Origin: Xestospongia bergquistia
Lineage: Eukaryota; Porifera; Demospongiae; Haplosclerida; Petrosiidae
Direction of reading: 5' to 3'
Assembly: GCA_963965975.1 (NCBI GenBank)
Contig: OZ014423.1
Location: 3,498,301 to 3,562,300, forward strand
Length of the DNA: 64,000 nt
Positions within the stretch are counted from its first letter, which is position 1. Each line of letters begins with the position of its first letter. Made by a program: the position numbers and the translations under genes. The notes beneath the pieces were generated by a model. That model was given only the letters and a program-made list of their open reading frames with translations. It did no database searches and was not told where the DNA came from. This document shows, one piece after another, positions 49,557-62,092 of the stretch.

Positions 49557-51790
49557 CCCTTTACCGACCAAGGTTGCAGATTTGCAACTTTTTGGAACAT
49601 GCACGAAATGATCAAGGTTGCAAATTTGCAACTTTAATACCAAGCGCTGAAGAAGGAATGCACTCAGTCCGAAATCCTCATTAATGTCTATGGAACGAAA
49701 ATAAGATTTATCAATAAAATGACCTTAGTTTTATTAAGAATTGCAATCAACGTCGTCGTAATTGAGCGCGATATTTATACGCAAATAATTTCATCAAACA
49801 GCTGCCACACCCAGCCATAAATTTAGCTCTCAGCAGTAATTAGCCATGAATTACAGAGCAGAAGATATTGTTGAAATGATTGAAAACGAATGGGAAATTG
49901 GTGGTGAGGTTATTTGTGAGTATAGTGACGATGATTTTGACGTGGAAGAGGAAGAAGAGATTGTTGTTATATAGTATAATATATAATAGTTATTATTGTA
50001 TATATAATATGTATAATAATGTGTATGCAGTAACAATATTATTGCATTATAATTAGAAAAACAAACTAAACACTAAGTACTTTTCATTCCATTTTCTTTT
50101 ACACAGAATGGACACCGACGAAAATCTGGAAAGGTAAGATCAAACGAAAGAATTATTATAACCATGTCTACTGCTTCTGTTATTATACCAACACTCCAAA
50201 TAATTCTTTGATGCTTGTCTTTTCTAATTCTATAGTTGTGATGCTATGGAGATTGATGAACCATTTGAATTTGAGTCAGGTGAATCCTTTTTGAGTCAAC
50301 TAAAACTGGCCTTACTACTGACAGGCCTACTACTGTCCTTCCCTGTACTGTTCCTTGTGAACCTACAGTTCCCCTCTCTCATACCCTACTTGGTATCTTC
50401 CATTTACTTTTCACTCCTGCTCTAATCAATATGATTGCTGAGCAAACTAATGTATACGCTCGAGAAGTGCTATCAACTGATGCCTACGAGAGATTTGACC
50501 AAGTAACACCGCTTGAAATTCAAGCATATTTTGGATTCATGATTCTAATGGGAATCAATCAATTACCATGCCTTTATGATACTGGAAATTAGATCCAACT
50601 TACTATAACTCCCCAGTAGCGGACAGGATATCTCTGAGACGATTCTTGGAAATCTCTCGGTTTCTCCATTTCACGCAGAATGAATCCTATTCAGTTCAGC
50701 GAACAGATCCTAGCTATGATCGTCTTTGGAAAATCCGACCGGTGATAACTTCCATATGAGAGAGGTTTTTGGAGATATATAATCCTCACAGTGCCAGCTC
50801 AATTGATGAGGCCATGATCCCCTTCAATTGAAGATCCTCTCTCAAGCAATATCTTCCCAAAAAACCTACAAAGAGAGGGATAAAAGTCTGGATGAGAGCA
50901 TATGCTATAAATGGCTATGTTTCTCAATTTCAGGTGTACCTTGGCAAAGTGGGAGGCAGGTCGGAAACACATATACATGAACGGGTTGTGAAAGATCTAA
51001 CCAGGAATCATGTTGGCAAACACTATACAGTGTACTGCGATAACTTTTTCACCAGTGTACAGCTTTCAATGACCTTCTAAAGGACTCGATCTATGCATGC
51101 GGCAGCATTCGATGAAATCGAGTAGGCTATCCTGATGAATTTAAGCCTTTTCTTAAGAAGGGACTACCAGAGAGGGGAGATTACAAGACAATTGAAAAAG
51201 AAAATTGCATTTTCTCATTGTGGCAAGACAACAAAACAGTAAGTGTTCTCTCTACCAACTGCAGAAATGAAGAAGGCACAGTAACCAGAAAACAAAAGGA
51301 TGGCACAAGAAAAACTTTCACCTGCCCCTTGAATGTTATTGACTACAACAAGTATATGGGAGGGGTTGATTGCAATGACCAGCTACGACACTACTACTGT
51401 GTACGACTGAAAAGCCACAAATTCTACAAATACATCTTTTGGTTTTTATTTGAACTCACTTTGGCAAATGCCTACATCCTTCACAGGTATGTACCATCAA
51501 CAGGGCATGTATACCATCAATACGTTGACTTCAGGTCAGAGTTGGCAAAACAGCTAATTGGGAATTATAACGGTCGAAAAGTTAGAGGTCGCCCTTCCTC
51601 TGCCATTCATCCCTCAGTACCAACTCTACACTTCCCAATGAAGGCAGCAAAGCGAAGCAAATGCTCTCATTGCTACAGGAAGGGAAAACAATTGAAGTGG
51701 ACACAGTGGGAATGCCAAATGTGCAAAAAGAACCTATGCCACACAGGAAAACCAGATAGTGACTGTTTCCTAGCATTTCACAATTATTAG
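49557..51790 (+). mobile_element. piggyBac element, left end and gene
   Basis: The left end is TTAA (49553-49556) followed by CCCTTTACCGACCAAGGTTG, the TTAA target and CCC start expected of piggyBac elements. Two subterminal direct repeats, AAGGTTGCAGATTTGCAACT (about 49570) and AAGGTTGCAAATTTGCAACT (about 49615), each contain a GTTGCA/TGCAAC palindrome. No matching right end or closing TTAA was found up to 52,230, so the right terminus is lost or beyond recognition. The stated end is the transposase stop. Confidence 0.75.
49846..51790 (+). pseudogene. piggyBac transposase, decayed copy 2
   Basis: The sequence starts with a short acidic frame (49846-49974: EYSDDDFDVEEEEE). Next come an exon at 50108-50133, a 102-bp intron (GTAAGAT..TATAG, to 50235) and the body. 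FTPALINMIAEQTNVYAREV, YYNSPVADRISLRRFLEISR, SIDEAMIPFN (first Asp codon 50805), YCDNFFTS (second Asp 51039) and YMGGVDCNDQLRHYY (third Asp 51368) give the complete DDD triad. The end is Cys-rich: CSHCYRKGKQLKW, CQMCKKNLC, CFLAFHNY. Damage: one-base shifts near 50,289 and 50,580, TGA at 50757, TGA at 50829 (inside the conserved motif after the first Asp), a shift near 51,067, and TGA at 51113. The last 190 codons (51218-51787) are intact. Decay is moderate, younger than the copy at 36-38 kb. Confidence 0.9.
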
Positions 51791-52230
51791 TATTATGTAG
51801 TCTACACACACACACACTCATAGTATCATATCCTCATGCTATTTACGTACTAAATTATGTTATACACATTTTACTCTACAAATGCACTTCAAAGCGTTTC
51901 TTTGTTCTATACAAATACAAGTAATATATGAAACTAACTTTCAATCATAAAGTAGCCCTAGAATAGAACACAATCAAACGCTGTCAGTAAACAAAGAAAT
52001 GTAAACGTAGCCCTTGGTCGCGAATTTTGCTACCAACTTCCCTTTATGATGACAAGATCTTGGACAACGTTTCACTATCCTTTTGACTCTTCGTAGAACA
52101 CAACATGCTAACTTTACTTCGAGCAAAGGCAAAAGCGTTCACATCACTAACCTTACATTTCTTTCCCTCTACAAACCACAAAAAAATAATTTGGTCACAG
52201 TGTGCGTTTGCGCATGCCAAACCAGCTAGT
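51791..52230. other. flank between piggyBac gene and resumption of array B
   Basis: It contains a short (CA)n run at 51,810. A minus-strand open stretch at about 52,165-52,045 (CKVSDVNAFAFARSKVSMLC) is not recognised. It may include the 3' untranslated end of the piggyBac element. The right terminal repeat was looked for and not found. Confidence 0.4.
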
Positions 52231-53055
52231 AATAAAGATAAAATATTTAATGATAATTATTGCTGTGTCACTCACGAATATCACAATTTTAGCACCTTCA
52301 TTTAGTAAAGCTCATTAAATTTAAAGTCAAGCTATATATACTAACACACTTCACTGTATTTACTTACCCTTGGGCTATAGCGAGTAACATCATTGTCTTG
52401 GATTTACTGCAGAGAACACTGTCAAATGATTTGGCTAAATGGAATCTGGTTCCTTTTTCTATCTTGCTAAACAGCCCTGTAGAAATAAAGTCATGAATCT
52501 TTGGCTGCTAAAACGAAGTAACGATGAACTAAACAAAGGGCTAAAGCTCATTGAATTTAAAGTCAAGCTATATATACTAATATGCTTGACTGTTTTTACT
52601 TGCCCTTGGGCTATAGCAAGGAACATTATTGTCTTGGATTTACTGCAGAGAACACTGTCAAATGACCTGGCTGAATGAAATCCAGTTCCTTCTTATGTCT
52701 TGCTAAACAACCCTGCTAAAATAAAGTCATGACTCCATGTTTGCTAAAACAAAGTAATACTGTCTAAGATTTCTAGCACAAAATATTACAACGTGATTAC
52801 AAATGCACTAAACTAAGGGCTAAATGGAAACTAGTTCCTTCTTCTGTTTTGGTAAACAGACCTGTAGAAATGAAGTTGTGAATGATTGGTTGCTAAAACA
52901 AAGTAATGCTGTCTAGGATTTCTAGTACATACCTTTACAAGCTGATACTGATACCAAACAAGACACAATGGGGGTTAAAAGCCCTGCAGAAATAAAGTCG
53001 TACTCATTGGTTGCGAAAACGCTAAGATTTCTAGTACACATCGTGACAAGCTTAC

Positions 53056-53206
53056 TGATGTTATCTTTAGTCTTATATGAGGCTCCAACTGTATAATATC
53101 CTTCAGCAACAGCTGGTACAAGAATTACATCTGCTTTTGCTCTTCCAATAATTGAAATGCCTCCTCTACGATCTCAACTGAAATACTAGGTATATCAGAA
53201 CCCACC
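53056..53206 (-). pseudogene. exon-like fragment resembling DUF2064/TIGR04282 transferases
   Basis: On the minus strand, between acceptor TTATTAG (53,207) and donor GTAAGC (53,055), 151 bp encode VGSDIPSISVEIVEEAFQLL-EEQK and, after a one-base frame change, ADVILVPAVAEGYYTVGAS. The G-S/T-D-x-P start, the following helix and the PAxDGGYYxxG end are the hallmark order of the nucleotide-sugar-transferase-like DUF2064 domain. The fragment covers about 50 of roughly 200 residues. GGYY has become EGYY, so a catalytic-region glycine is lost. It is inserted among array B spacers and no other exon of such a gene was found. Assignment is by motif only. Confidence 0.5.
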
Positions 53207-54039
53207 TAATAATAAAGATAAAATATTTATTGCTGTGTCACTCACAAATATCACACAAATATCACAATTTTAGCAGCTTCATTTAGTAAAGCTCATTGAA
53301 TTTAAAGTCAAGCTATATATACTAACACATTTCACTGTATTTACTTGCCCTTAGGCTATAGCAAGGAACATTATTGTCTTGGATTTACTGCAGAGAATAC
53401 CGTCAAATGTTTTGGCTGAATGGAATCCAGTTCCTTCTTCTGTCTTGCTAAACAGCCTGTAGAAATAAAGTCGTGACTCATTGGTTGCTACTAAAGAAGT
53501 AATGCTTCTAAGATTTCTAGTACAAACCTTTACAAGCTGATACTGATACCAGAGAAGACACAATGGGGGTGAAAAGACTTTTATACTGGTTATTAAAGTG
53601 TATATATTACAGAGACAAGGAAACGTGACATATGTTTTAAAATGACTTATTACAGGCTTAGTTAAGATAACAAATGCACTAGAACTAAGGACTAAAGCTC
53701 ATTGAATTTAAAGTCAAGCTAGATATATTAACACAAATGAAGTATTGATACACTGACTGTATTTACTTGCCCATGGGCTATAGCGAGGAACATTATTGTC
53801 TTGGATTTACTGCAGAGACAACTGTCAAATGATTTGGCTGAATGGAATCTGGTTCCTTCTTCTATCTTGCTAAACAGCCCTGTAGAAAGAAAGTCATGAA
53901 TCTTTGGTGGCTAAAACGAAGTAAAGATGCACTAAACTAAAGGCTAAAGCTCATTGAATTTAAAGTCAAGCTATATATACTAACACACTTGACTGTATTT
54001 ACTTGCTTTTGGGCTATAGCGAGGAACATTATTGCTAAA

Positions 54040-54660
54040 ATGAAGTAATGCAGTCTAAGATTTCTAGTATAACCATTACAAACACATTCACATATGATAT
54101 CGGACAATACTCAAGACTCAATAAAATCTCTACAATATGCACATTTTATAATATAAAGTGCATAGATAACTTATGGGACAGGAAGTCTACACATGGTAAT
54201 CATATTCATAAGTATACACAATACAATAACCAACCAATAATACAGCACAAGCTGATACTGACACAAACGTAGAGACAGTCAGGGTAAACAGCCCTGCAGA
54301 AATAAAGTTGTGACAAAACATTACAAGCTAATACTGATACAAAAGTAGACACAATAGGTTTAAAAGGGCTTGTACTAAATAAAAACACTTGACTAACTAC
54401 TCATATAATGGTAGACATAATGGGGCTAAATAGGCTTGTAGTGATAAAACAATTGACTAATATTATTCAGACTTCCTACATTGTACTAAATATACTGGTT
54501 ACTAAAGTTTATATATTAGAGAAAAGGAATAGTCAGATATGTTTCCAAATGACTTATCAGATGCACTAAAACTAAGGGCTAAAACTGACTCAATTTCTTT
54601 TGTTCTAGCGAGTAACATCATCGTCTAAGATTTATTGCAGACAAGACTGTCAAATCACTT
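54040..54660 (+). repeat. long spacer block of array B, copy 1
   Basis: The segment (ACATATGATATCGGACAATA, CTTATGGGACAGGAAGTCTA, CAACCAATAATACAGCACAA, AGACATAATGGGGCTAAATA) recurs nearly complete at about 63,430-64,000, with a shorter copy at 60,700-60,862 and a diverged one at 48,780-48,930. It has no gene. Confidence 0.75.
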
Positions 54661-55077
54661 GGCTGCATGTAATACAGTTCCTTCTTCTGTCTTGCTCCAC
54701 AGCTCTGCAGACGTAAAGTCCTGACAGATTGGTTGCTAAAATGAAGTAATGCTGTCTACGATTTTTAGTACAAACCTTTACAAGCTGATACTGATACCAA
54801 AGCAGACACAATCAGGGTAAAAAGCCTTTTAAAAACACTTGAATATTATTATTGAGACTTGCTACATTGACTGGCAGTACTTGTTACTACTGTTTTTTCC
54901 TTCTGTTCTAGCAAGGAATTTCATTGTCTCGGATTTACTGCAGAGAACACTGTCAAATGCTTGCCTGTTGGAATCCAGTTCCTTCTTTTGTCTTGTTAAA
55001 CAGCCCTGCAGAAGTAAAGTCCTGACACATTGATTGCTAAAATGAAGTAATGCAGTCTATGATTTCTAGTACAAACC

Positions 55078-55702
55078 ACTGTACTTTAGATTATTGGTGA
55101 TAGCTACTTGTAGTAACTTTTCTGCTGCTCTATTATATGCTATAAATCAGCTAGGAAAGCCAAATCTATCTTTTAAAAAAGAGCAGATCTTTTCTATTGT
55201 AGCTATACATAACGGAAAAGATGTCTTCGTGTGGTTACCAACTGGTTTTGGAAAGAGTTTGTGTTTCAAAATCCTCCCTTTCATGATGGATTACAAGCTA
55301 GGTTATGAACCAACTGCTTGAATTCCTCTAGGTCTACAACAGATTTCTCTTTAGACACAATTCGAAGTTTGCACTTCATAAAAATATATGAAGAGAGACT
55401 ATCATATCATGTCCAGAAACAATAACATCAAGTAAAGCAGTTATTCACGAACCTCAATTATTTCAAATTCCAACAGCACTGAACAAATTTGTTGTTCTTT
55501 CGGCTTCCACTAAATAAATCTCTGCATTACTGACAAACACGTGCTTAAACTCGTGTAGTGAAAAAAACGTCATCAATATAAACCCGACCCATCAATTCGT
55601 CATTTAATTTAAAATGTGTCATTATGATGTCAATAATTATGTGCATGCGCAAGCAGTAATGACCAGGCTCTTTACTACCGCGAAAGTCTGGGTACGAGGC
55701 TA
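55078..55702 (+). mobile_element. element fragment joining RecQ-like helicase sequence to a Mutator-like end
   Basis: It interrupts an array B spacer after TTTCTAGTACAAACC and ends with the same terminus as the elements at 44,968 and 47,006 (GACCAGGCTC..CTGGGTACGAGGCTA at 55702). About 90 bp inside that end also match their subterminal region (reverse complement of AAATGACAAGTAAATGGGTC and following). The left end is missing. The interior starts with a helicase coding piece, so this may be a truncated larger relative of the short elements. Confidence 0.6.
55094..55321 (+). pseudogene. RecQ-type DNA helicase N-terminal fragment
   Basis: An open stretch of 75 codons. LSFKKEQIFSIVAIHNGKDV matches the Q-motif region of RecQ helicases and VWLPTGFGKSLCFKILPFM the Walker A motif (GFGKS, ATP binding), followed by YKLG. 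Downstream frames are broken: scattered pieces of possible helicase sequence to about 55,480 are not in frame, and motifs II-VI are not visible. A normal RecQ core is over 350 residues, so only motifs 0 and I remain. It is dead as a protein. Copies of RecQ-like helicases are common as repeats in some invertebrate genomes. Here the piece is linked to a transposon end. Confidence 0.68.
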
Positions 55703-58700
55703 GTACTAAATAAAAACATTCGACTAATTTTATTGAGACTTGCTACATTGTACAAAATATATTGGTTACTAAAGTCTTTATATTACAGAGAAAAGGACTA
55801 GTGAGATATTATATTTCAAAAAGACTTACAATAGGCTTAGATAAGATAACAAATGCACTAAAACTAAGGACTAAAGCTCACTGAATTTAAAAGTCATGCT
55901 ACATATACTACAGCACATGGAGTACTGCTTCTCTGACTGTATTTGTTACTACTATCTTTCCATTTCTAGTACAAACCTTTTCAAGCTGATACTGATACCA
56001 AAGAAGACACAATGGGGGTAAAAAGCCTTTTATACTGGTTATTAAAGTGTATATATTACAGAGACAAGGAAACGTGACATATGTTTTAAAATGACTTATT
56101 ACAGGCTTAGTTAAGATAACAAATGCACTAAAACTAAGGACTAAAGCTCATTGAATTTAGAGTCAAGCTAGATATACTAACACAAATGAAGTATTGATAC
56201 ACTGACTGTATTTATTTCCTAATGGGCTGTAGCGAGGAACATTAGTGTCTCGAATTTACTGCAGAGAACACTGTCAAATGATTTGGCTGGATGGAATCTG
56301 GTTCCTTCTTCTATCTTGCTAAACAGCCCTGTAGAAAGAAAGTCATGAATCTTTGGTTGCTAAAACGAAGTAACGATGCGCTGTACTAAGGGCTAAAGCT
56401 CATTGAATTTGAATTTAAAGTCAAGCTAAATATACTAACAGACTTGACTGTATTTACTTGCCCTTGGGCTATAGCAAGGAACATTATTGTCTTGGATTTA
56501 CTGCAGAGAACACTGTAAAATGACCTGGCTGAATGGAATCCAGTTCTTTCTTCTGTCTTGCTAAACAACCCTGCAGAAATAAAGTCATGACTCCATGGTT
56601 TGTAAAATGAAGTAATACTGTCTAAGATTTCTGCCACAAAATATTACAACGGAATACTACAAATGCACTAAACAAAGGGCTAAAGCTCATTGAATTTAAA
56701 CTCAAGCTATATATACTAACACACTTGACTGTATTTACTTGCCCATGGGCTATAGCGAGGGACATTATTGTCTTGGATTTACTGCAGAGAACACTGTCAA
56801 ATGATTTGGCTGAATGCATCTGGTTCCTTCTTCTGTCTTGCTAAACAGCCCTGTAGAAATAAAACAGTGAATAATTGGGTGCCAAAATGAAGTTATGCTG
56901 TCTAACATTTCTAGTACAAACCATTGCAAGCTGATACTACAAATCCACTAAACTTAGGGCTAAAATTCATTGAATTTAAACTCAAGCTATATATACTAAC
57001 ACTCTTCACTGTATTTACTTGCCCTTGCGTTATAGCAGGGAACATTATTGTCTTGGATTTACTGCAGAGAACACTGTCAAATGATTTGGCTGAATGGAAT
57101 CTGGTTCCTTCTTCTATCTTGCTAAACAGCCCTGTAGAAATAAAGTCATGAATCTTTAGTTGCTAAAACGAAGTAACGATGCACTAAACTAAGGGCTAAA
57201 GCTCATTTATTTAAAGTCAAGCTATATATACTAATACACTTCACTGTATTTACTTCCCCTTAGGCTATAGCGAGAAACATTATTGTCTTGGATTTACTGC
57301 AGAGAACACAACCAAATGTTTTGGCTGAATGGAATCCAGTTCCTTCTTCTGTCTTGCTAAACAGCCTTGTAAAAACAAAGTCGTGACTCATTGGTTGCTA
57401 CTGAAGAAGTAATGCTGTATAAGATTTCTAGTACAAACCTTTACAAGCTGATACTGTTACGAAAGAAGACACAATGGGGGTAAAAACCCATTTATACTGG
57501 TTATTAAAGTGTATATATTACAGAGACAAGGAAACGTGACATATGTTTTAAAATGACTTATTACAGGCTTAGTTAAGATAACAAATGCACTAAACTAAGG
57601 GCTAAAGCTCATTGAATTTAAAGTCAAGCTAGATATACTAACACAAATGAAGTATTGATACACTGACTGTATTTATTTGCCCATGGGCTGTAGCGAGGAA
57701 CATTAGTGTCTTGGATTTACTGCAGAGAACACTGTAAAATGACTTGGCTGAATGGAATCCTGTTCCTTCTTCTGTCTTGCTAAACAACCCTGCAGAAATA
57801 AAGTCATGACTCATTGCTTGCTAAAACAAAGTAATACTGTCTAAGATTTCTAGCACAAATTATTACAACGTGATACTAGAAATGCACTAAACTAAGGGCT
57901 AAAGCTCATTGAATTTAAACTCAAGCTATATACACTAACACACTTGACTGCATTTACTTGCCCATGGGCTATAGCGAGGAACATTATTGTCTTGGATTTA
58001 CTGCAGAGAAGAATGGCAAATGATTTGGCTGAATGGAATCTAGTTCCTTTTAAAAACACTTGACTAGTATTATTCAGACTTGCTACATTGTACTAAATAT
58101 ACCGGTTATTAAAGTGTATATATTACAGAGACAAGAAAAGGTGACATATTGTTTTAAAATGACTTATTACAGGCTTAGTTAAGATAACAACTGCACTAAA
58201 ACAAAGGGCTAAAGCTCATTGAATTTAAAGTCAAGGTAGATATACTAACACAAATGAAGTATTGATACACTGACTATATTTATTTGCCCACGGGCTGTAG
58301 CAAGGAACATTAGTGTCTCGGATTTACTGCAGAGAACACTGTCAAATGACTTGGTTGAATGGAATCCAGTTCCTTCTTCTGTCTTGCTAAACAACCCTGC
58401 AGAAATAAAGTTATGACTCATTGGTTGCTAAAACGAAGTAATACTGTCTAAGATTTTTAGCACAAACTATTACAACGTGATACTACAAATGCAATAAACT
58501 AAGAGCTAAAGCTCATTGAATTTAAAGTCAATCTACATATACCAACACACTTGACTGTATTTACTTGCCCTTGAGCTAGAGCAAGGAACATTGTCTTGGA
58601 TTTATTGCAGAGAACACTGTCAAATGATTTGGCTGAATGGAATCTGGTTTCTTCTATCGTGCTAAACAGCCCTCTAGAAATAAAGTTATGAATCTTTGGT

Positions 58701-59287
58701 TGCTAAAACGAAGTAACAATGCACTAAACTAAGGGCTAAAGCTCATTTATTTAAAGTCAAGCTATATATACTAATACACTTTACAGTATTTACTTGCCCT
58801 TAGGCTATAGTGAAAAACATTATTGTCTTGGATTTACTGCAGACAAACACCGTCAAATGTTTTGGCTGAATGGAATCCAATTTTTTCTTCTGTCTTGCTA
58901 AACAACCCTGCAGAAATAAAGTCATGACTCATTGGTTGCTAAAACTAAGTAATACTGTCTAAGATTTCTAGCACAAACTATTACAACGTGATACTACAAA
59001 TGCAATAAACTAAAGGCTAAAGCTCATTAAATTTAAACTCAAGCTATATATACTAACACACTTGACTGTATTTACTTGCCCTTGGGCTATAGCGAGGAAC
59101 ATTATTGTCTTGGATTTACTACAGAGAACACTGTCAAATGATTTGGCTGAATGGAATCTGGTTCCTTCTTCTATCTTGCTAAAAGCCCTGTAGAAATAAA
59201 GTTATGAATCTTTGGTTGATAAAACAAAGTAATGCTGTCTAAGATTTCTAGTACAAACCTTTACAAGCTGATACTGATACAAAGGCA

Positions 59288-59415
59288 GCTTTCGCAATAG
59301 AAAAGAGCCTGGTAACTACTGTTTGCGTGTCAATGTCATGTCAATAATTACGCGAAAGCGCAAGCAGTAATGACCAGGGTTTCTTTTCTATCTCAAAAGT
59401 CTGGGTACGAGGCTA
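59288..59415. mobile_element. minimal Mutator-like element, left end truncated
   Basis: AGCTTTCGCAATAGAAAAGA and its facing counterpart TTTCTTTTCTATCTCAAAAG with GGGTACGAGGCTA (to 59415) are the two ends of the 44,968-type element joined with almost no interior. The leftmost TAGCCTTG present in the duplicate at 62,093 is missing here. Confidence 0.68.
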
Positions 59416-60016
59416 AATAAATAAAAACACTCGTCCAATTTTATTTACCCTTAGGCTGTAGTGAGGAACATCATTGTCTCGGATTTACTGCAGAGAACAC
59501 TGTCAAATGATTTGGTTGAATGAAATCCAGTTCCTTCTTCTGTCTTGCTAAATAAAGTCATGATTCATTGCTTGCTAAAACGAAGTAATGCTGTCTAGCG
59601 CAAACTAATACAAGTTGATACTACAAAAGCACTAAACTAAGGGCTAAAGCTCATTGAATTTTTAAGTCAAGGTAGATAAGGCTAAAGCTCATTGAATTTA
59701 AAGTCAAGGTAGATAGGGCTAAAGCTTATTGCTGATACTGATACAAAAGTAGACACAATAGTTTAAACTCAAGCTAGGTATACTAACGCACATGAAGTAT
59801 TGACACTTGACTGTATTTATTTACCCTTGGGCTGTACCGAGGAACATTATTGTCTCGGATTTATTGCAGAGAACACTGTCAAATGATTTGGCTGGATTAA
59901 ATCCAGTTCCTTCTTCTGTCTTGCTAAATAAAGTCATGATTCATTGCTTGCTAAAAGGAAGTAATGCTGTCTAGCACAAACTATTACAAGCTGATACTAC
60001 AAAAGCACTAAACTAA

Positions 60017-60201
60017 GGGCTAAAGCTCATTGAATTTAAAGTCAAGGTAGATAAGACTAAAGCTTATTGAATTTAAAGTCAAGGTAGATAGGGCTAAAGC
60101 TCATTGAATTTAAAGTCAAGGTAGATAGGGCTAGAGCTCGTTGAATTTAAAGTCAAGGTAGATAGGGCTAAAGCTCATTGAATTTAAAGTGAAGGTAAAT
60201 A
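60017..60201 (+). repeat. 37-bp minisatellite, five units
   Basis: The unit GGGCTAAAGCTCATTGAATT plus TAAAGTCAAGGTAGATA is repeated five times with few changes. The unit derives from an array B spacer. The corresponding place in the duplicate (62,835-62,946) has about three units; two-unit versions lie at 59,640-59,720 and 62,460-62,540. Confidence 0.88.
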
Positions 60202-62092
60202 TACTAATGCACATTAAGTATTGACACTATTTATTTGCCTTTGGGTTGTAGCAAGGAACATTATTGTCTCGGATTTACTGCAGAGAACACTGTCAAATGA
60301 TTTTGCTGAATGGAATCCAGTTCCTTCCTCTGTCTTGTTGAACAGCCCTGCAGAAATAAAGTCGTGATTCATTGGTTGCTAAAATGAAGTAATGCTGTGT
60401 AAGATTTCTAGTACAGACCATTACAAGCTGATACTACAAATGCACTAAAACTAAGGGCTAAAGCTCATTCAATTTAAAGTCAAGGTGGATATACTAACGC
60501 ACATGAAGTAATGACATTCTGATTGTGTTTATTTGCCTTAGGGCTGTAGAGAGGAACGTTATTTACTGCAGAACACTGTTAAATGACTTGGCCAAATGGA
60601 ATCCAGTTCCTTCTTCTGTCTTGCTCCACAGCCCTGTAGATGTAAAGTCCTAACACATTAGTTGCTAAAATGAAGTAATGCATTTCTAATGATTTGTAGT
60701 ACAACCATTACAAACACATGATATAGGACAATACTCAAGACTCAAAAAAATCTCCACAATATGCACATTTTATAATACATAGTGCATAGATAACTTACGG
60801 GACAGGAAGTCTACACATCATAATCATATTCATAAGTATACACAATACAACAACCAACCAACAAGGAATTTCATTGTCTTGGAATTACTGCAGAGAACAC
60901 TGTCAAATGACTTCCCTGCATGGAATACAGTTCCTTCTTCTGTTTTGATCTACAGCCCTGCTGAAGTAAAGTCCTGACACATTGATTGCTAAAATGAAGT
61001 AATGCAGTCTTAGGTTTCTAGTTCAAACCATTACAAGCTGATACTGATACAAAAGTAGACACAATAAGTTTAAAGTCAAGCTAGATATACTAATGCACAT
61101 GAAGTATTGACATTTGACTGTATTTATTTACCCTTGGGCTGTAGTGAGGAACATATATTGTCTCGGATTTACTGCAGAGAACACTGTCAAATGATTTGGT
61201 TAAATGAAATCCTGATCCTTCTTCTGTCTTGCTAAACAGCCCTGCAGAAATAAAGTCATGACTAATTAGTTGCTAAAACGAAGTAATGCTGTCTAAGATT
61301 TCTAGTACAAACCTTTACAAGCTGATACTGATACAAAAGCAGACACAATGGGGGTAAAAAGCCTTTGACTAATATTATTCAGACTTGCTACATTGTACTA
61401 AATATACTGGTTATTAAAGTGTATATATTACACAGACTAGGAAAGGTGAGATATATGTTTTGAAATGACTTATTACAGGCTTAGTTGAAGATAACAAATG
61501 CACTAAAACTAAGGGCTAAAGCTCATTGAATTTAAAGTCAAGCTAAATATACTAACACAAACGAAGTATTGATACTCTGACTGTATTTATTTGCCCATGG
61601 GCTGTAGCGAGAAACGTTAGTGTCTTGGAGTTACTGCAGAGAACACTGTCAAATGACTTCCCTGCATGGAACACAGTTCCTTCTTCAGTCTCGCTCCACA
61701 GCCCTGCAGAAGTAAAGTCCTGACACATTGATTGCTAAAATGAAATGAAGCAATGCAGTCTAAGATTTCTAGTAGAAACCACTACAAGCTGATACTGATA
61801 CAAAAGTAGACACAATAAGTTTTAAGTCAAGCTAGATATACTAACGCACATGAAGTATTGACACTTGACTGTATTTATTTACCCTTGGGCTGTAACGAGG
61901 AACGTTATTGTCTCGGATTTACTGTCAAATGACTTCCCTGCATGGAATACAGTTCCTTCTTCTAAAAACCCTGCAGAATAATCGTTGCTTGCTAAAAGGA
62001 AGTAATGCTGTCTAAGATTTCTAGTACAAACTATTACAAGTTCATACTGATACAAAAAAAAGACAATGGTGGTAAAAAGGCTTGTACAAAAT

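Larger units (their letters stand above)
59288..60862 (+). repeat. segmental duplication, copy 1
   Basis: The region from AGCTTTCGCAATAGAAAAGA to CACAATACAACAACCAACCAA is repeated at 62,106-63,607 with very few differences. The offset is 2820 bp on the left and 2745 bp on the right because copy 1 has about two more 37-bp units (60,017-60,201). It includes array B cores near 59,490, 59,860, 60,275 and 60,560. Confidence 0.9.

Noticed and set aside
51582-51821. 79-codon minus-strand frame
   Set aside because: Shadow of the intact C-terminal part of the piggyBac transposase.
52439-57151. Plus-strand frames containing RNIIVLDLLQRTLSNDLAEW as a protein family
   Set aside because: Copies are interrupted by TGA in several units and the minus-strand frame is more often open; kept only as an alternative reading of array B.
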